The notes below the pieces were generated by a model. That model was not told the origin of the DNA. It saw only the letters and a list, made by a program, of their open reading frames with translations, and did not search any database. From positions 530,386 to 594,385 of the forward strand of contig NZ_LT629845.1 in assembly GCF_900106785.1 (NCBI RefSeq): a DNA stretch of 64,000 nt. Reading direction: 5' to 3'. The stretch is from Prevotellamassilia timonensis (lineage in GTDB: Bacteria > Bacteroidota > Bacteroidia > Bacteroidales > Bacteroidaceae). The first letter of the stretch is position 1; each line of letters starts with the position of its first letter. Position numbers and translations under genes: made by a program. This document shows positions 9,124 to 19,462 of the stretch, piece after piece.

Positions 9124-12100
9124 ATCTGTTGAGAATGAACTTGATGCTGACGCCGAAGTCCTGTGTCGTAACGGGGTACGAGCTTGAGGTGAGCAACGGC
9201 TTGTTCATTTGCCGGTCATAATAGGCTGTCAGCGTGAGTAACTTGCTCAAGGCGTAATCGGCCGAGAAGGATACTTGCACTGCCTTGTTGCCACTGGTGG
9301 CTTGCGACAATTGGGTGAGAATGTCGCGGTTGAGCGCACTCTGATTGCGGAATGTAAAGTCCAGACGCAAATTCAGGTCGTTAGCAAAGCCACGGTTGGC
9401 GCTTGTAGTCTTTTTTGATTGGCTGCTGTTCTTTGATTTGCTGCGTACGGTCTTTTTGGGCGCAAACAAATTGAGGTCTGCAATCTTGTAACCCAGTCCT
9501 ACAACAAAGTCGTTTGAGCGTGTCTCGGTCAGCTGTTGTGAGGTCATGCTCAGGGTAAGTACGCGGGTCTTGCGCATTTCGACTTTTGCTGTCAGATTGT
9601 TCTGGAATGTCATATCTATGCCAATGAGAGGTGAAAAACTCTCGTTGATGCTGACGGTTGTCACATCATACATGCAGCTGGGTATGGGGTTGCCAGAGGT
9701 GACATCGTTGACAAATCCAAAGCCGTTCATATACTCTTGATAGCTTGTATATGTGTTGTACGAGCCTACAGAGTATACACTTTTGTATGAATGGTTAAGA
9801 TTGAAGCTCTTGAACACCTTTTTCATTTTGGGCAACTTTGACAATCCTCCATACGTAATGCTCCAGTTAGGCAACAATTTCAGCATGGCAGGGAATATGT
9901 CGAGCCCGGTGTTTCCTGCAGTGTAAGTGTTGAGGAATGCGGGTATCATGACCTCGGGGGCATAGCGGCTAACGGTTCCGTTGGCAGGGTCGAAGGTTTG
10001 TCCTGCCAACTGCGAATTGGCAGGGTAGGGGGCACCTGTAAATTGTTTTTCAACACGTGCTTGATAACTATCGAGTGAACTGACAAACTTGCTGAAGGTT
10101 TTGCTCTTGTAACCCTTGTCGGGGGAGCCCACCTTCTCAAATGCGCTGCCAATAGAGATGGTTGTCATGCTGAAAGAACCCGTTTGGGTGGTAGGCATTC
10201 CGTCAAACATGAATTGTATGCTGCGGTTGCGTGTGCTGTTGCGCGAGGCATTCAAGTCTATCTTGACATCGCGGAAAGGCTCGAGTGTGGCGCGTAACTG
10301 TAATGACTCTGTCAGGTTAGAGGTGGCGGGTGTTGTGACGCTATCGGCCATGAGCAGCCAACCGCGTTCTGCCGCCTTGCGAACATATCCCTCGTCGGTA
10401 GCACCAAAGGCGAAGTTGAGGCCTGGCGCGAACATGCCAGCATTTTTGCCTTGACCAAAGACATCGCCAATTTGAGGCATGAAGCCTGGAATGTTCATGT
10501 TGAACCTATTTGTGTAGTTTACGCTCACATTACGTACCATCATCAGGAAGCGCGTGCCCATTTGCAGCGCTTTGTACCAGCCTTGGTCTTCGGTGCGTTT
10601 TTTGGGGGTAACGGTTATTTTGATGCGTGCGGTGTCTTGTGACAGTATCAAAATCTTATTGTTGTCAACCACCTTGTAGCGTATGGGATAGCGTGTGCCG
10701 TCGGGACGTAGTGCTGTAACTCTCAGCTTTTTAGACCGTTGATTGTGTTGCAGCACTTGCGTTGTGTCGGAAAGCAGCTTTAGCTCTTTCTGAAAATTCT
10801 TCTTTGTATTGTCTCCTTTCTTTTTGTCTTTTGGCGTTTGGGCATACTTGCGGTTTACTTTTTTCAAGAACGGCACATGGTTGTAGAGTGTCTCAAAATT
10901 GATACGCCCGTTACCTGTGATGTTTCTTGAATTGGCAATGGTATTGCCCAGGGTTGAGCCGTCTTCGAGTTCTGAACCTCGTGCCCAATTGTAGGTCGCA
11001 TTGTAGGCAGCATCGGCTGTTAGCCAATCAAACAATGGAAGTTTGTTAAGAGGCAATTTCCAAGAGAAATCAAAGTTTTGCTGATATGTCAGAGGTCTGC
11101 CCAAGTGCTTGATACTTTGCCAAACAGAGTCTTTCCATGCTGTGTAGCGGTCGGGGTAGAGGTCCTTGTTTACAGCAGTATAAGGTTGTTCGATTTCTGC
11201 ATTTGTGCCAGATGAGAAATTGGCATGAATGTTTTTGGTCAAGTCCCATCTTAGCTGGAACGTGCGGTTCCACAGGAAGTCGCTTGACCAACTGAGTGGC
11301 AGAGAATTGTTGTCAAGATTCTCCATGTCGCGCTCTTGTAATTCGTAGTAAGAGCGTGTGATGTCGGAGTTGAAGCCGATATTTTGTGGCAGGAAGTTGT
11401 AACCTTGATCTTTAAGTATTTTGAACCATTTTGATTTGCTCTTGCTCTTTTTGAACGGCTCAAAAGTCTTGAGATTTGGTGCCCAGTTATAGTTGAATGT
11501 GTATTTCCAATTTTGGTCTTTCTCCCATGCAGTTGTTTCACCAGTAGTGTTGCGTGTAGAGTACGCATAGCCGAATGTGAAGTTTGCAGGGTCGTAGGGC
11601 ATAGGGTGCGATTTTGTCGAAATGTTAAACCTGGCGCCAGATATGCTGAAGTTCTTGTTTATTATGACATTCTCTGCAATGTCTTTCAGTGAATCTTTTT
11701 GCTCCTTTGTAGACAGCGCGTCAAGTGCTTCCTTTAGCTCCATGTCCGTGTCGAGCGGGTTGTATCGAGGTGATGTGCGCTGCTTCGAATATGAATAGTA
11801 GATAGGTGCATTGAGCTTGACTTTTTCAGGCAGGAACTTGCCGGCGTTTACATTGGTTGTAACGCTGTATTCGTAAAGGTTGTCGTCTCGGCGCTGGCTG
11901 ACAGTCTCTTCAAGACCGCCAAAGCCTTCGGTTTCGATATGTCCGGTAAGATTGACTGTTGCCAGGTCAGACAATTGAATGTTAAGCTGCGAACGTGCTG
12001 CCCAACCGCCTTTGTTCGTAAATTGTTGCAGTCGTAGTTCGTTAGCCCAAACTTCCACATTTTGTATTGTGCGAGAGTTGTTGCGCACGCCAATCATGAT

Positions 12101-15100
12101 GGTGCGCACCTCGCCCAACGAGGGGTTACCCATAACTGTCACTTTGTTTGCGGGACGCTCTGGGTCGTATTCGGAATAGGCTTTGGCGTAGGTGGCCAGT
12201 CCAAGGGCTTTTTGCTTATTTCGACTGTTCTTGACATTGGTAAGCAGGGTCAGATCGATGTCGAGCATATTATCGTTCGGCCATACGATACGTGCCTCTG
12301 ATGTGTTGTCATTATAGTGCTTGGCGGGGGTTATTTTCAGAGGAATTTCATATTCATAGAAATTGCTCTTATAGTCCGAACCAAGGCGGACGAAAATGGC
12401 AGTCTGGCCGTCTTCAACTTCGTTTTCACCAATCAGAGAGTTGGCATGCGTAAACATTTGAATGTGCTTGTAGCGACGCAGGTCAAGGTTCGTGTTTTTG
12501 TACACGGCTCTGGCGTCACCACTGCCTAATTGTTTGACTGTCAATGACAGGGCTTGCTCGTTGTTTTGTAATATTTGGGTTTGTCCTGGGTCGACTACGC
12601 GGCTGATGCCGGGGGGCATGATGTAGTTGACAGGCTCCTTGGCATTATTCTCTTCAAAATTCACTGCACTTACCTCAAGTGTACCCGTTGCTTCGGGGCT
12701 CTTGCCTTGATAGAGTGCTTGCTCGTACGACCGCCATTCGCCATGCACCAAATTTAGGGTTGCAAAGCGCAGCACGACGGGCTTGCTAAAGCCTGTCATG
12801 AACATACGCATGAAGCGAATAGACGAAAAGTCTGATATTCCGCCTTCGCGTTTCTCATATTGGTCAACAGGAATGCGGAATTGATACCATGTATACTCTT
12901 TAGTCTTACCATCGCGTGTTTTCTGATTTGTAACTCGTTTGTCCACGATGTAGTTCTGTCCTACTTGCAGCGCGTCTTCAGAGATGTGTACTCTGTACTG
13001 GTAATACTTCTCGTATTCGTTGAGGGTAAAGTCTTGGTTAATATCCTCAACGTCAGGTTGTGTTTTGTAGGCTGTGCTATATTTCTCTGGCGAGTTCTCG
13101 GCGTCTACCGAATTGCCGTTGGGGTTGTTTATATACTTGTATCTGTCGAGTATTGAACGTTGTTCACGGTCGTAGTCGCTGCCTCTGAAATAGTGGTATT
13201 TATCGGCAGAGGGGGACATCAGAATAGAATCGTAAACCTCGGGGCGGACTTTGGGTTGTATGGCAGCGAGGAATGCGGCATAGGCTGGGTAGTTTTTTTC
13301 GTTTTCCGACGACAAACCATTGAAGCCTACATCTTGTTTGGCCCTTGAGCCGCTTGAGGTGTTAAACGCGTAGGTTACTGTGTTTTGTGTTGGCACACGT
13401 CCCCACACAGTTTCGGTGTATTGTGTAGGGTCGTCGTCAATGGGTAATCCGCTCTCGTAGAACTTTTTGCCATCTTTGAGCACATCTTCGCTGATTTCGC
13501 CCAAGTTAAAGTAAAGGTCGCCATTGAATGTTGTTCCGGCTTCGCGTGCCTTCATGAAGGGGTCTAACATCCAAAATTCTATGTACTCAATGTTGGCGGC
13601 CTCAAAGTCAGATGTCTCAAGTTTGCGCATCATGCCACCCCAACGTTTTTCGGGGTTAAGCAGATGTCCGTTGGCGTCGAGTGTCGGATCGAGATTGTAA
13701 GGACCACGCTCGTTGGGGTAGTAGGCAAGGTTCAGCACATTCAGTGTGTTTGACTCTTGCATATTTACGCTTTTGTTGGGGAAGAGTTCACTCTTATATA
13801 TCTCACGAACATCAGGGTCTGAAATCTGTGCCAGGTCATTTTTGATATGACTTGGTGTCAGGCTTGACGAGCGTCGTGTAAAGAGTGGGTCGATGTAATA
13901 CCATGCCAGCAGAGCGCGGTTGTAGCCATAGCGCACATCGTTGGTATATTTTGATTCAGGGAACATAGAAGGTACGCTCGAGAGGTTCCATTCCTTAGGA
14001 TTGGAAATATCAATTTCGTTCTTCGAGTTCTCAAAGTCGTCAATGTATGAGGCGTTGCCTTGTGCCCCTCTGCTCTTACCAGCTATGAGTTGGGCAAATT
14101 CGGCAGAGAAATTAATGCTTGATGGTGTTGTACAATGTATGAACGGCAATTTGTTAAGCCAGTCGGTAAGGCGCTGGCTTTGCTTCTTCCACGACAGATT
14201 AAGCCCCCACAACGTATTGTTGAGCGGCTCTGCCCCCATAGAAACCTTTGTCGTAATGGGTTTCTCGCCGAGATGCATGAAGGTACCACCAAATTGGAAG
14301 TCTTTGCTAAAGTCGTATTCAAAGTTCATGCCGAACATGGTTTTGCGTTGCATACCATAGTCGGTGTTGCTCTCCAAACTGACATTAACGTTTGTACCAG
14401 CGTCCAGAATGCTTTTATTGAGAATACGTACAACGCCTGAGTTGTAGTCTACTGTATAGTCAGAGCCTTCCATAAGGGTCTGACCGCCAGCCGTAACAAT
14501 AACCGAACCACGTGGAATGTTCATGGCTCCTAACTGTATTTCGTCGTTGCGTGTAGCTTTGTATTGCCCGGTAATTTGATATTTGTTCTTCTCAGCAATC
14601 TGTTTTGCTACGGTGCGAGTTGAATCATAGAGCTCTTGAAACACATATTTGCGTGCCACATCTGCGTTGCCAATGGCTTTGGCCAATGATGAACCGAAAG
14701 GTTCGACAACGGGGAAGAATACGCGTCCGCTTGAGGCATCGATGGTGTAACCTTCAACGTAGTCAAAGGTACCATTCGGGCCGATTTTGTTGTTATTGTC
14801 AAGTCTGTCAAGACCTACCAATGTCAGGATTTTCTTATCTTTTATGCCGGGTTCGGGAATGTAGCTCAAGTATACCCCAGTAGTGTCTGACAGCAATTTG
14901 ATGTCGAGCTTGAACTTGTCTTTTTGCACAGATGTCGCTCCCAACGAATAGACATTTTTCATCATCAAATGCCAGTTACCCATCGCTGGTGTACAAGCGG
15001 TGTTTTTCAGCGTTTTTACAAACAACACCTCCTTGTTATCCTTGCGGTCCGATGAAAATTCGCCCACCTGGTATGTTTGCCCGCGGAAGGTGTATTCATA

Positions 15101-16516
15101 CGCAACGGCCAGCACTTGGTCAGTTTGCAGGGTTTGTTTGAGTGATATATATCCCAGTGCGCTGTTCAAAGTGTATTCCGAAGCAGACAATTTGCGGGCA
15201 GATTCCAACTTTTCGTAGTCTACGCCGCCCACCATGCCTGCTGCGTCAAGGGTTGTGGTAGCTGCCGATATGTCGCGGGCAGCACTCAAATTGTTGTTTA
15301 GTGTGTTGTATAGTGAGTTTGAGTTGTTAGATGGTTGTTTGTCACCTCCGGCAATCCACGCATTGTTCGAAATGCTGTCGTGTTCTGCCAAGTCTGTGAA
15401 ACCCACAATGTTACGGGTGTCGGTTGTGGCACCGGTTTTGTTCGTTACCCATACTTCGATGCGCTTGATGGTAATGCCAGATGTGATGTTAGGCAATTGC
15501 TTCATATTTTCATCGTAGTGGTCGCGAAAATAATGTGACAGAAAGAAGTGTCTGTTCTCGTCGTAAGCGTCTGCCGAGAACTCAAATGTAGTGAGTTGAG
15601 CCCCACCTTTTGAACTAACTGTTGACGATGCCGACTTCTTTTGCGCTACAACGGTGGACAATTTAAGTTTGCCAAATTGCATGTCTGTACGTACGCCAAA
15701 AAGTGAACTTGCCCCACGAACTAAAGAAGAGTTTGTAGGCATGCTTACGTTACCAGCCTCTACGAGTTTAATGATTTCGTCTTCTTTGCCCTCGTAGCGC
15801 AGTTTCAGATTCTGTGTGTCAAAATCAAAGGTGGCCTCGGAGTTATAATTAAAGTCCATGTTGACTTTGTCGCCGACCTTTCCATTCAAACTAAGATTTA
15901 TTTTCTCGTCGAAGTCAAAACCAAAAACCTTGCGGTTGCGCTCCGAGAGGCTTGGATTGTCTGTAAAACGTGTGTTCGCTCCAATTTTAAGCTCAGCAGA
16001 ACCTTGTGTTTTGATACGCACCCCCCCAGGGCCAAATATTTTGTTCATTGGTCCTAAATCAAAGTGCATGTCTGTAAAGTCGAACTTGTCTTTGCCTTTC
16101 TGCTTGAACTCCTCTGCATTCTTTTGTCGATAATATTGCGCAATAGAGCGCTTCATGGCAAGATCCTGATATTCTTGCCATGTCATCGAAAAGGGTGTGC
16201 CTATGTATTCATCACCCAATTTCGTGCCAAAACGGTAACCTCCAGTCTCGTCGTCATAATCGGCCTCAGTTTTTAGGTTTTCAGGGTCGTGCAGGTCGAT
16301 GCTTGCATGTGCTGTGTCGGCAAGCGTTGTGATGGTTGTTTTTTTGACCTTGGGCAATGTGTCGTTGGCTTGAACTTGCGTTGCCTGAGGTTCTTGCCCA
16401 ACTTGAGTGGCGCTTGACGGAGCGTTTTGTATGTTATAACGCATAAATGCTGCTTGCCCAACCCCTATGCTTGCAGAGGCCAGTACAAACAGCAATATGT
16501 AGAAAAATTGTTTCAA
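9122..16516 (-). CDS. sprA: Type IX secretion translocon SprA (Sov)
   Basis: SprA/Sov forms the giant single-chain outer-membrane beta-barrel through which T9SS substrates leave the periplasm. The 2464-residue length is typical. An N-terminal hydrophobic signal (FFYILLFVLASASIG) is followed by the conserved region LGPMNKIFGPGGVRIKTQGS near residues 155-175 and FDFDEKINLSLNGKVGDKVN soon after. The C-terminus ends in short amphipathic strands (DFGVSIKFILNR) as expected for a barrel. It is the largest gene of the window and is encoded 133 bp downstream of ruvA on the same strand, an arrangement also found in Porphyromonas. Its stop codon lies in the right arm of the 185-bp palindrome. Confidence 0.96.
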   Translation of the reverse strand: MKQFFYILLFVLASASIGVGQAAFMRYNIQNAPSSATQVGQEPQATQVQANDTLPKVKKTTITTLADTAHASIDLHDPENLKTEADYDDETGGYRFGTKLGDEYIGTPFSMTWQEYQDLAMKRSIAQYYRQKNAEEFKQKGKDKFDFTDMHFDLGPMNKIFGPGGVRIKTQGSAELKIGANTRFTDNPSLSERNRKVFGFDFDEKINLSLNGKVGDKVNMDFNYNSEATFDFDTQNLKLRYEGKEDEIIKLVEAGNVSMPTNSSLVRGASSLFGVRTDMQFGKLKLSTVVAQKKSASSTVSSKGGAQLTTFEFSADAYDENRHFFLSHYFRDHYDENMKQLPNITSGITIKRIEVWVTNKTGATTDTRNIVGFTDLAEHDSISNNAWIAGGDKQPSNNSNSLYNTLNNNLSAARDISAATTTLDAAGMVGGVDYEKLESARKLSASEYTLNSALGYISLKQTLQTDQVLAVAYEYTFRGQTYQVGEFSSDRKDNKEVLFVKTLKNTACTPAMGNWHLMMKNVYSLGATSVQKDKFKLDIKLLSDTTGVYLSYIPEPGIKDKKILTLVGLDRLDNNNKIGPNGTFDYVEGYTIDASSGRVFFPVVEPFGSSLAKAIGNADVARKYVFQELYDSTRTVAKQIAEKNKYQITGQYKATRNDEIQLGAMNIPRGSVIVTAGGQTLMEGSDYTVDYNSGVVRILNKSILDAGTNVNVSLESNTDYGMQRKTMFGMNFEYDFSKDFQFGGTFMHLGEKPITTKVSMGAEPLNNTLWGLNLSWKKQSQRLTDWLNKLPFIHCTTPSSINFSAEFAQLIAGKSRGAQGNASYIDDFENSKNEIDISNPKEWNLSSVPSMFPESKYTNDVRYGYNRALLAWYYIDPLFTRRSSSLTPSHIKNDLAQISDPDVREIYKSELFPNKSVNMQESNTLNVLNLAYYPNERGPYNLDPTLDANGHLLNPEKRWGGMMRKLETSDFEAANIEYIEFWMLDPFMKAREAGTTFNGDLYFNLGEISEDVLKDGKKFYESGLPIDDDPTQYTETVWGRVPTQNTVTYAFNTSSGSRAKQDVGFNGLSSENEKNYPAYAAFLAAIQPKVRPEVYDSILMSPSADKYHYFRGSDYDREQRSILDRYKYINNPNGNSVDAENSPEKYSTAYKTQPDVEDINQDFTLNEYEKYYQYRVHISEDALQVGQNYIVDKRVTNQKTRDGKTKEYTWYQFRIPVDQYEKREGGISDFSSIRFMRMFMTGFSKPVVLRFATLNLVHGEWRSYEQALYQGKSPEATGTLEVSAVNFEENNAKEPVNYIMPPGISRVVDPGQTQILQNNEQALSLTVKQLGSGDARAVYKNTNLDLRRYKHIQMFTHANSLIGENEVEDGQTAIFVRLGSDYKSNFYEYEIPLKITPAKHYNDNTSEARIVWPNDNMLDIDLTLLTNVKNSRNKQKALGLATYAKAYSEYDPERPANKVTVMGNPSLGEVRTIMIGVRNNSRTIQNVEVWANELRLQQFTNKGGWAARSQLNIQLSDLATVNLTGHIETEGFGGLEETVSQRRDDNLYEYSVTTNVNAGKFLPEKVKLNAPIYYSYSKQRTSPRYNPLDTDMELKEALDALSTKEQKDSLKDIAENVIINKNFSISGARFNISTKSHPMPYDPANFTFGYAYSTRNTTGETTAWEKDQNWKYTFNYNWAPNLKTFEPFKKSKSKSKWFKILKDQGYNFLPQNIGFNSDITRSYYELQERDMENLDNNSLPLSWSSDFLWNRTFQLRWDLTKNIHANFSSGTNAEIEQPYTAVNKDLYPDRYTAWKDSVWQSIKHLGRPLTYQQNFDFSWKLPLNKLPLFDWLTADAAYNATYNWARGSELEDGSTLGNTIANSRNITGNGRINFETLYNHVPFLKKVNRKYAQTPKDKKKGDNTKKNFQKELKLLSDTTQVLQHNQRSKKLRVTALRPDGTRYPIRYKVVDNNKILILSQDTARIKITVTPKKRTEDQGWYKALQMGTRFLMMVRNVSVNYTNRFNMNIPGFMPQIGDVFGQGKNAGMFAPGLNFAFGATDEGYVRKAAERGWLLMADSVTTPATSNLTESLQLRATLEPFRDVKIDLNASRNSTRNRSIQFMFDGMPTTQTGSFSMTTISIGSAFEKVGSPDKGYKSKTFSKFVSSLDSYQARVEKQFTGAPYPANSQLAGQTFDPANGTVSRYAPEVMIPAFLNTYTAGNTGLDIFPAMLKLLPNWSITYGGLSKLPKMKKVFKSFNLNHSYKSVYSVGSYNTYTSYQEYMNGFGFVNDVTSGNPIPSCMYDVTTVSINESFSPLIGIDMTFQNNLTAKVEMRKTRVLTLSMTSQQLTETRSNDFVVGLGYKIADLNLFAPKKTVRSKSKNSSQSKKTTSANRGFANDLNLRLDFTFRNQSALNRDILTQLSQATSGNKAVQVSFSADYALSKLLTLTAYYDRQMNKPLLTSSSYPVTTQDFGVSIKFILNR

Positions 16517-16649
16517 CAGTTACTGATTTAGAATGGTGTAGAAAGACTTGACTTCGTTGCATGTAGAATACATCATTCTCTGCATAATCCGAAACAGCCT
16601 GCCTGTTCACTGCGCTGTAATGAATGCGCACAAAGCTCGATTGGTGTAA

Positions 16650-17252
16650 TCAAAGCATTTTCAAGGCCTTTTTAATGATGCCTTCTACTGGCGTGTCAGG
16701 AGCTTCTTTCACAATCTGCATGACCACCTTTTGTGTGGGTGCCGGTGAAAAGCCGAGCACCGTCAAGGCTTGTACGGCCTCTTCGACAAGCGGTGATGAT
16801 GCACTGACAGATTGTTCGCCACTTGCTGATGTGCTGCCTGATGTGCCAATAAATGATGCAACCTTGTCCTTTAGGTCCACAATAATGCGTTGTGCAGCCT
16901 TGGGGCCAATGCCTTTGACGCCCTTCAAACTGCGTACGTCCTCAGTTTGTACAATGTTTGCCAAGTCGGCTGGTGTAAAGGCCGACAACACCATGCGTGC
17001 GGTTTGCCCACCAATGCCTGAAACGCCAAGCAACAGTTCAAACAAGTCGCGTTCAATGCGTGTGGCAAATCCAAAGAGCAGGTATGCGTCTTCGCGTATA
17101 ACTTCGTAAACGTATAGTTTAGCTTCCTTCTTGTTTTGAATGGCCGTGTAGGTGTTGAGCGAGATGTTGAGCGCATAACCTATGCCCGATGCTTCGAGTA
17201 TGGCTTTGGTCGGCGTTATCTCGTCAACGGTTCCTTTGATGTATTCTATCAT
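16650..17252 (-). CDS. ruvA: Holliday junction branch migration protein RuvA
   Basis: RuvA binds Holliday junctions as a tetramer and loads the RuvB motor. The 200-residue protein starts MIEYIKGTVDEITPTKAILE (OB-fold domain I). It has the two helix-hairpin-helix motifs of domain II (LLGVSGIGGQTARMVLSAF and SLKGVKGIGPKAAQRIIVDL), then a Ser-rich linker and the small C-terminal RuvB-binding domain (VEEAVQALTVLGFSPA). Length and domain order are normal. It lies between folE and sprA on the same strand with short gaps, so co-transcription is likely. Confidence 0.97.
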   Translation of the reverse strand: MIEYIKGTVDEITPTKAILEASGIGYALNISLNTYTAIQNKKEAKLYVYEVIREDAYLLFGFATRIERDLFELLLGVSGIGGQTARMVLSAFTPADLANIVQTEDVRSLKGVKGIGPKAAQRIIVDLKDKVASFIGTSGSTSASGEQSVSASSPLVEEAVQALTVLGFSPAPTQKVVMQIVKEAPDTPVEGIIKKALKML

Positions 17253-17323
17253 AAATGTTATAACGCTTAATGTCGTGTTTTATTGTAATAGGACAGTACT
17301 TTATTGCATGGCCGCACTATTGG

Positions 17324-17896
17324 CTAAGCGTTTTTGCCGATAAGTCGTAGGAATTCTGCGCGTGTTTTGGCTTGATTAAAAGCGCCGCAAAAGTCTGATG
17401 TGACTGTTACCGAATTGTCTTTTTCGACACCTCGCATTTGCATGCACATGTGGCGTGCTTCAATTACAACCATCACGCCTAAGGGTGAGAGCGCCTTATC
17501 GATACAGTCCTTTATTTGTTTGGTCATGCGTTCCTGCACTTGCAAGCGGTGTGAGAAGATGTCAACCACGCGGGCAATCTTAGACAAGCCGGTAATGTAG
17601 CCGTTAGGAATATATGCCACATGTACTTTGCCATAAAAAGGCAGCATGTGGTGCTCACACAAAGAGTAAAAGTTGATATCTTTCACAATGACCATTTGAT
17701 TGTACGGCTCGCTGAACTTTGCAGAGTTCAGCACAGCTTCGGGATTCATTTCGTAGCCGCGTGTGAGCGTCTGCATGGCTTTAGCTACTCGCAGTGGGGT
17801 TTTGACAAGGCCCTCGCGATTAACGTCTTCGCCAAGCAGTTTTAATATTTCGTGATAGTGATATTGTAGTTGCTCCTGTTTGCTATTGTCTTCCAT
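17324..17896 (-). CDS. folE: GTP cyclohydrolase I
   Basis: FolE converts GTP to dihydroneopterin triphosphate, the first step of folate synthesis. The start at 17896 ([16 protein letters not shown]) gives 190 residues; a longer frame to 17950 would overlap the preceding gene. Conserved segments are [13 protein letters not shown], the zinc-site region [20 protein letters not shown], and [11 protein letters not shown] containing the second zinc cysteine. The protein ends in the usual AEFLRLI. It is 22 bp downstream of the SPOR-domain gene and 71 bp upstream of ruvA. Confidence 0.97.
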   Translation of the reverse strand: MEDNSKQEQLQYHYHEILKLLGEDVNREGLVKTPLRVAKAMQTLTRGYEMNPEAVLNSAKFSEPYNQMVIVKDINFYSLCEHHMLPFYGKVHVAYIPNGYITGLSKIARVVDIFSHRLQVQERMTKQIKDCIDKALSPLGVMVVIEARHMCMQMRGVEKDNSVTVTSDFCGAFNQAKTRAEFLRLIGKNA

Positions 17897-17918
17897 ATTT
17901 GAGTTTTGACCGTTTTGT

Positions 17919-18596
17919 TTAGTAGGGAACATTGACCTCGCTTGCAACAATCCGCACTTCGTACGTAAAGTGTGCGCGTCGAATTTTTGTTACGTATTTT
18001 TGCGCTTCTTGTCTGGTTTTGAAATCACCGACGTGCGTCACCCAACGTGGGGCTTCGAAACTTGGATATACGGCAAGTTCTGCAAATTTTTCGCGGCACT
18101 TCCGTCCCATTTGAATGGCTTTTTGCTTGTCTGCGCGTGAGTTGCCGCCCGTAAATATGCAAATACGGAAACCTCGCGCTTTGTGCCTTGCACGCGAAAC
18201 GTATGAATGTGAGCCTTCGTTCTCGCGTTTAGGTGTGTCTTTCCTTCCCGTGGTTCTATGCTGGCTTTCTGCTCTGTCATTGGCATGAGTTGTTGCTCTC
18301 GTGTCTTTACCAGCAATGTTGTGAGCGTGTTCAGCTTCGTTGTGTCCTGTGTTCTTAGGTGTGACCTTCGTGGCGGCGCTCCCTGTGTGTGTGTCGTCTT
18401 TTTTGACAGGAGTCGCTTTCTTTGTGTTGTGTTCGCTCGTTTTGGCGTTAACCACCTCGTCTATTTCGGGCGAATGGTTAATGATAACAGTACCTTTGCC
18501 CGCTTCATTTTGGCGCAGTTTCTCTGTGTAGGTTTTTTGTGCAAAGCAGTGCATCGACAACAGAGAAGAGCCTATGATGATGAGTAAAGATTTCAT
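17919..18596 (-). CDS. SPOR domain-containing exported protein
   Basis: A 225-residue protein with an N-terminal signal peptide ([20 protein letters not shown]) and a long Lys/His/Thr-rich, probably disordered linker (about residues 45-130). The C-terminal SPOR domain (about 140-225: [19 protein letters not shown], then [18 protein letters not shown]) binds denuded peptidoglycan glycan strands in characterised members. It probably acts in the periplasm near septal wall. It lies between tpiA and folE on the same strand, separated from tpiA by a nested palindrome. Confidence 0.85.
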   Translation of the reverse strand: MKSLLIIIGSSLLSMHCFAQKTYTEKLRQNEAGKGTVIINHSPEIDEVVNAKTSEHNTKKATPVKKDDTHTGSAATKVTPKNTGHNEAEHAHNIAGKDTRATTHANDRAESQHRTTGRKDTPKRENEGSHSYVSRARHKARGFRICIFTGGNSRADKQKAIQMGRKCREKFAELAVYPSFEAPRWVTHVGDFKTRQEAQKYVTKIRRAHFTYEVRIVASEVNVPY

Positions 18597-18618
18597 ATAT
18601 TATTGCGTTTTGTAAAAA

Positions 18619-18689
18619 GTGCGAATGTGCAAATACTTGAAGGACAATGCACCTTTGGTGCCAGCCTTCATTTATTTGCACATTTGCAC
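18619..18689. terminator. Nested palindrome downstream of tpiA
   Basis: Three nested stems: 18619-18635 with 18673-18689 (17 bp, one mismatch of G-T type), TGAAGG with CCTTCA, and GCACC with GGTGC around a 3-nt loop. It starts just after the tpiA stop codon (18701, minus strand) and probably forms the transcript 3' end. No long T-run follows. Confidence 0.6.
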
Positions 18690-18700
18690 ATCAGTGTTTA

Positions 18701-19462
18701 TTAAGCCTTCCAAGCATCGATAATGCCCTTGAAGTCGGCAGCCTTAAGTGCAGCGCCACCAATCAAGCCACCATCAACGTTAACCTTAGAGAAGATCTCC
18801 TTAGCGTTAGAGGGCTTGCAGCTACCACCATAAAGAATAGAAACGTTCTCGGCAGCTTCGGCACCGAACTTGTCGGCGATGGTAGAGCGGATGAAAGCGT
18901 GCATCTCCTCAGCCTGGTCAGCAGTGGCTGTCTTGCCAGTACCGATGGCCCAAACGGGTTCATAAGCCAAAATGATGTGTGAGAATTCCTCTGCAGTGAG
19001 GTCGAAGAGTGAACCTTCGAGCTGAGCCTTTACGATTTCGTTCTGCTTGCCAGCTTCGCGGTCTTCGAGTACTTCGCCAATGCAGAAAATCACGTCGAGG
19101 TTGTTGGCAAGAGCCAATTTAACCTTCTCCTTCAAGATTTCGGGAGTCTCGTGGTAGTAAGCACGACGTTCGCTGTGACCAAGGATTACGTAGTTGGCAC
19201 CAGTGCTTTTAACCATCTCGGCAGAAACTTCACCAGTATAAGCACCGCTTACCTTGTCTGCACAGTTTTCAGCACCCAGGCCGATGATGTCCTGGTCGAT
19301 GATGCCAGCTACAGAGGCAAGGTGAATGAACGGTGTGCAGATGATTACGCCGCAGTTGGGCTTGTCAGCAGTGAGCACTTCGTTCAACTCCTTTGCGAGT
19401 GCAATACCTTCCTGCAGGTTCTTGTTCATTTTCCAGTTACCTGCAACAATTTTCTTTCTCAT
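18701..19462 (-). other. tpiA: Triosephosphate isomerase segment with its own plausible start
   Basis: From the ATG at 19462 the segment encodes 253 residues beginning [15 protein letters not shown], exactly the usual N-terminus and length of bacterial TpiA. TpiA interconverts dihydroxyacetone phosphate and glyceraldehyde 3-phosphate in the cytoplasm. Preceding codons (VKRFQLKRI) look like former untranslated spacer. Translation from this internal start would yield a normal soluble enzyme, even if the long frame is also read. Confidence 0.75.
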
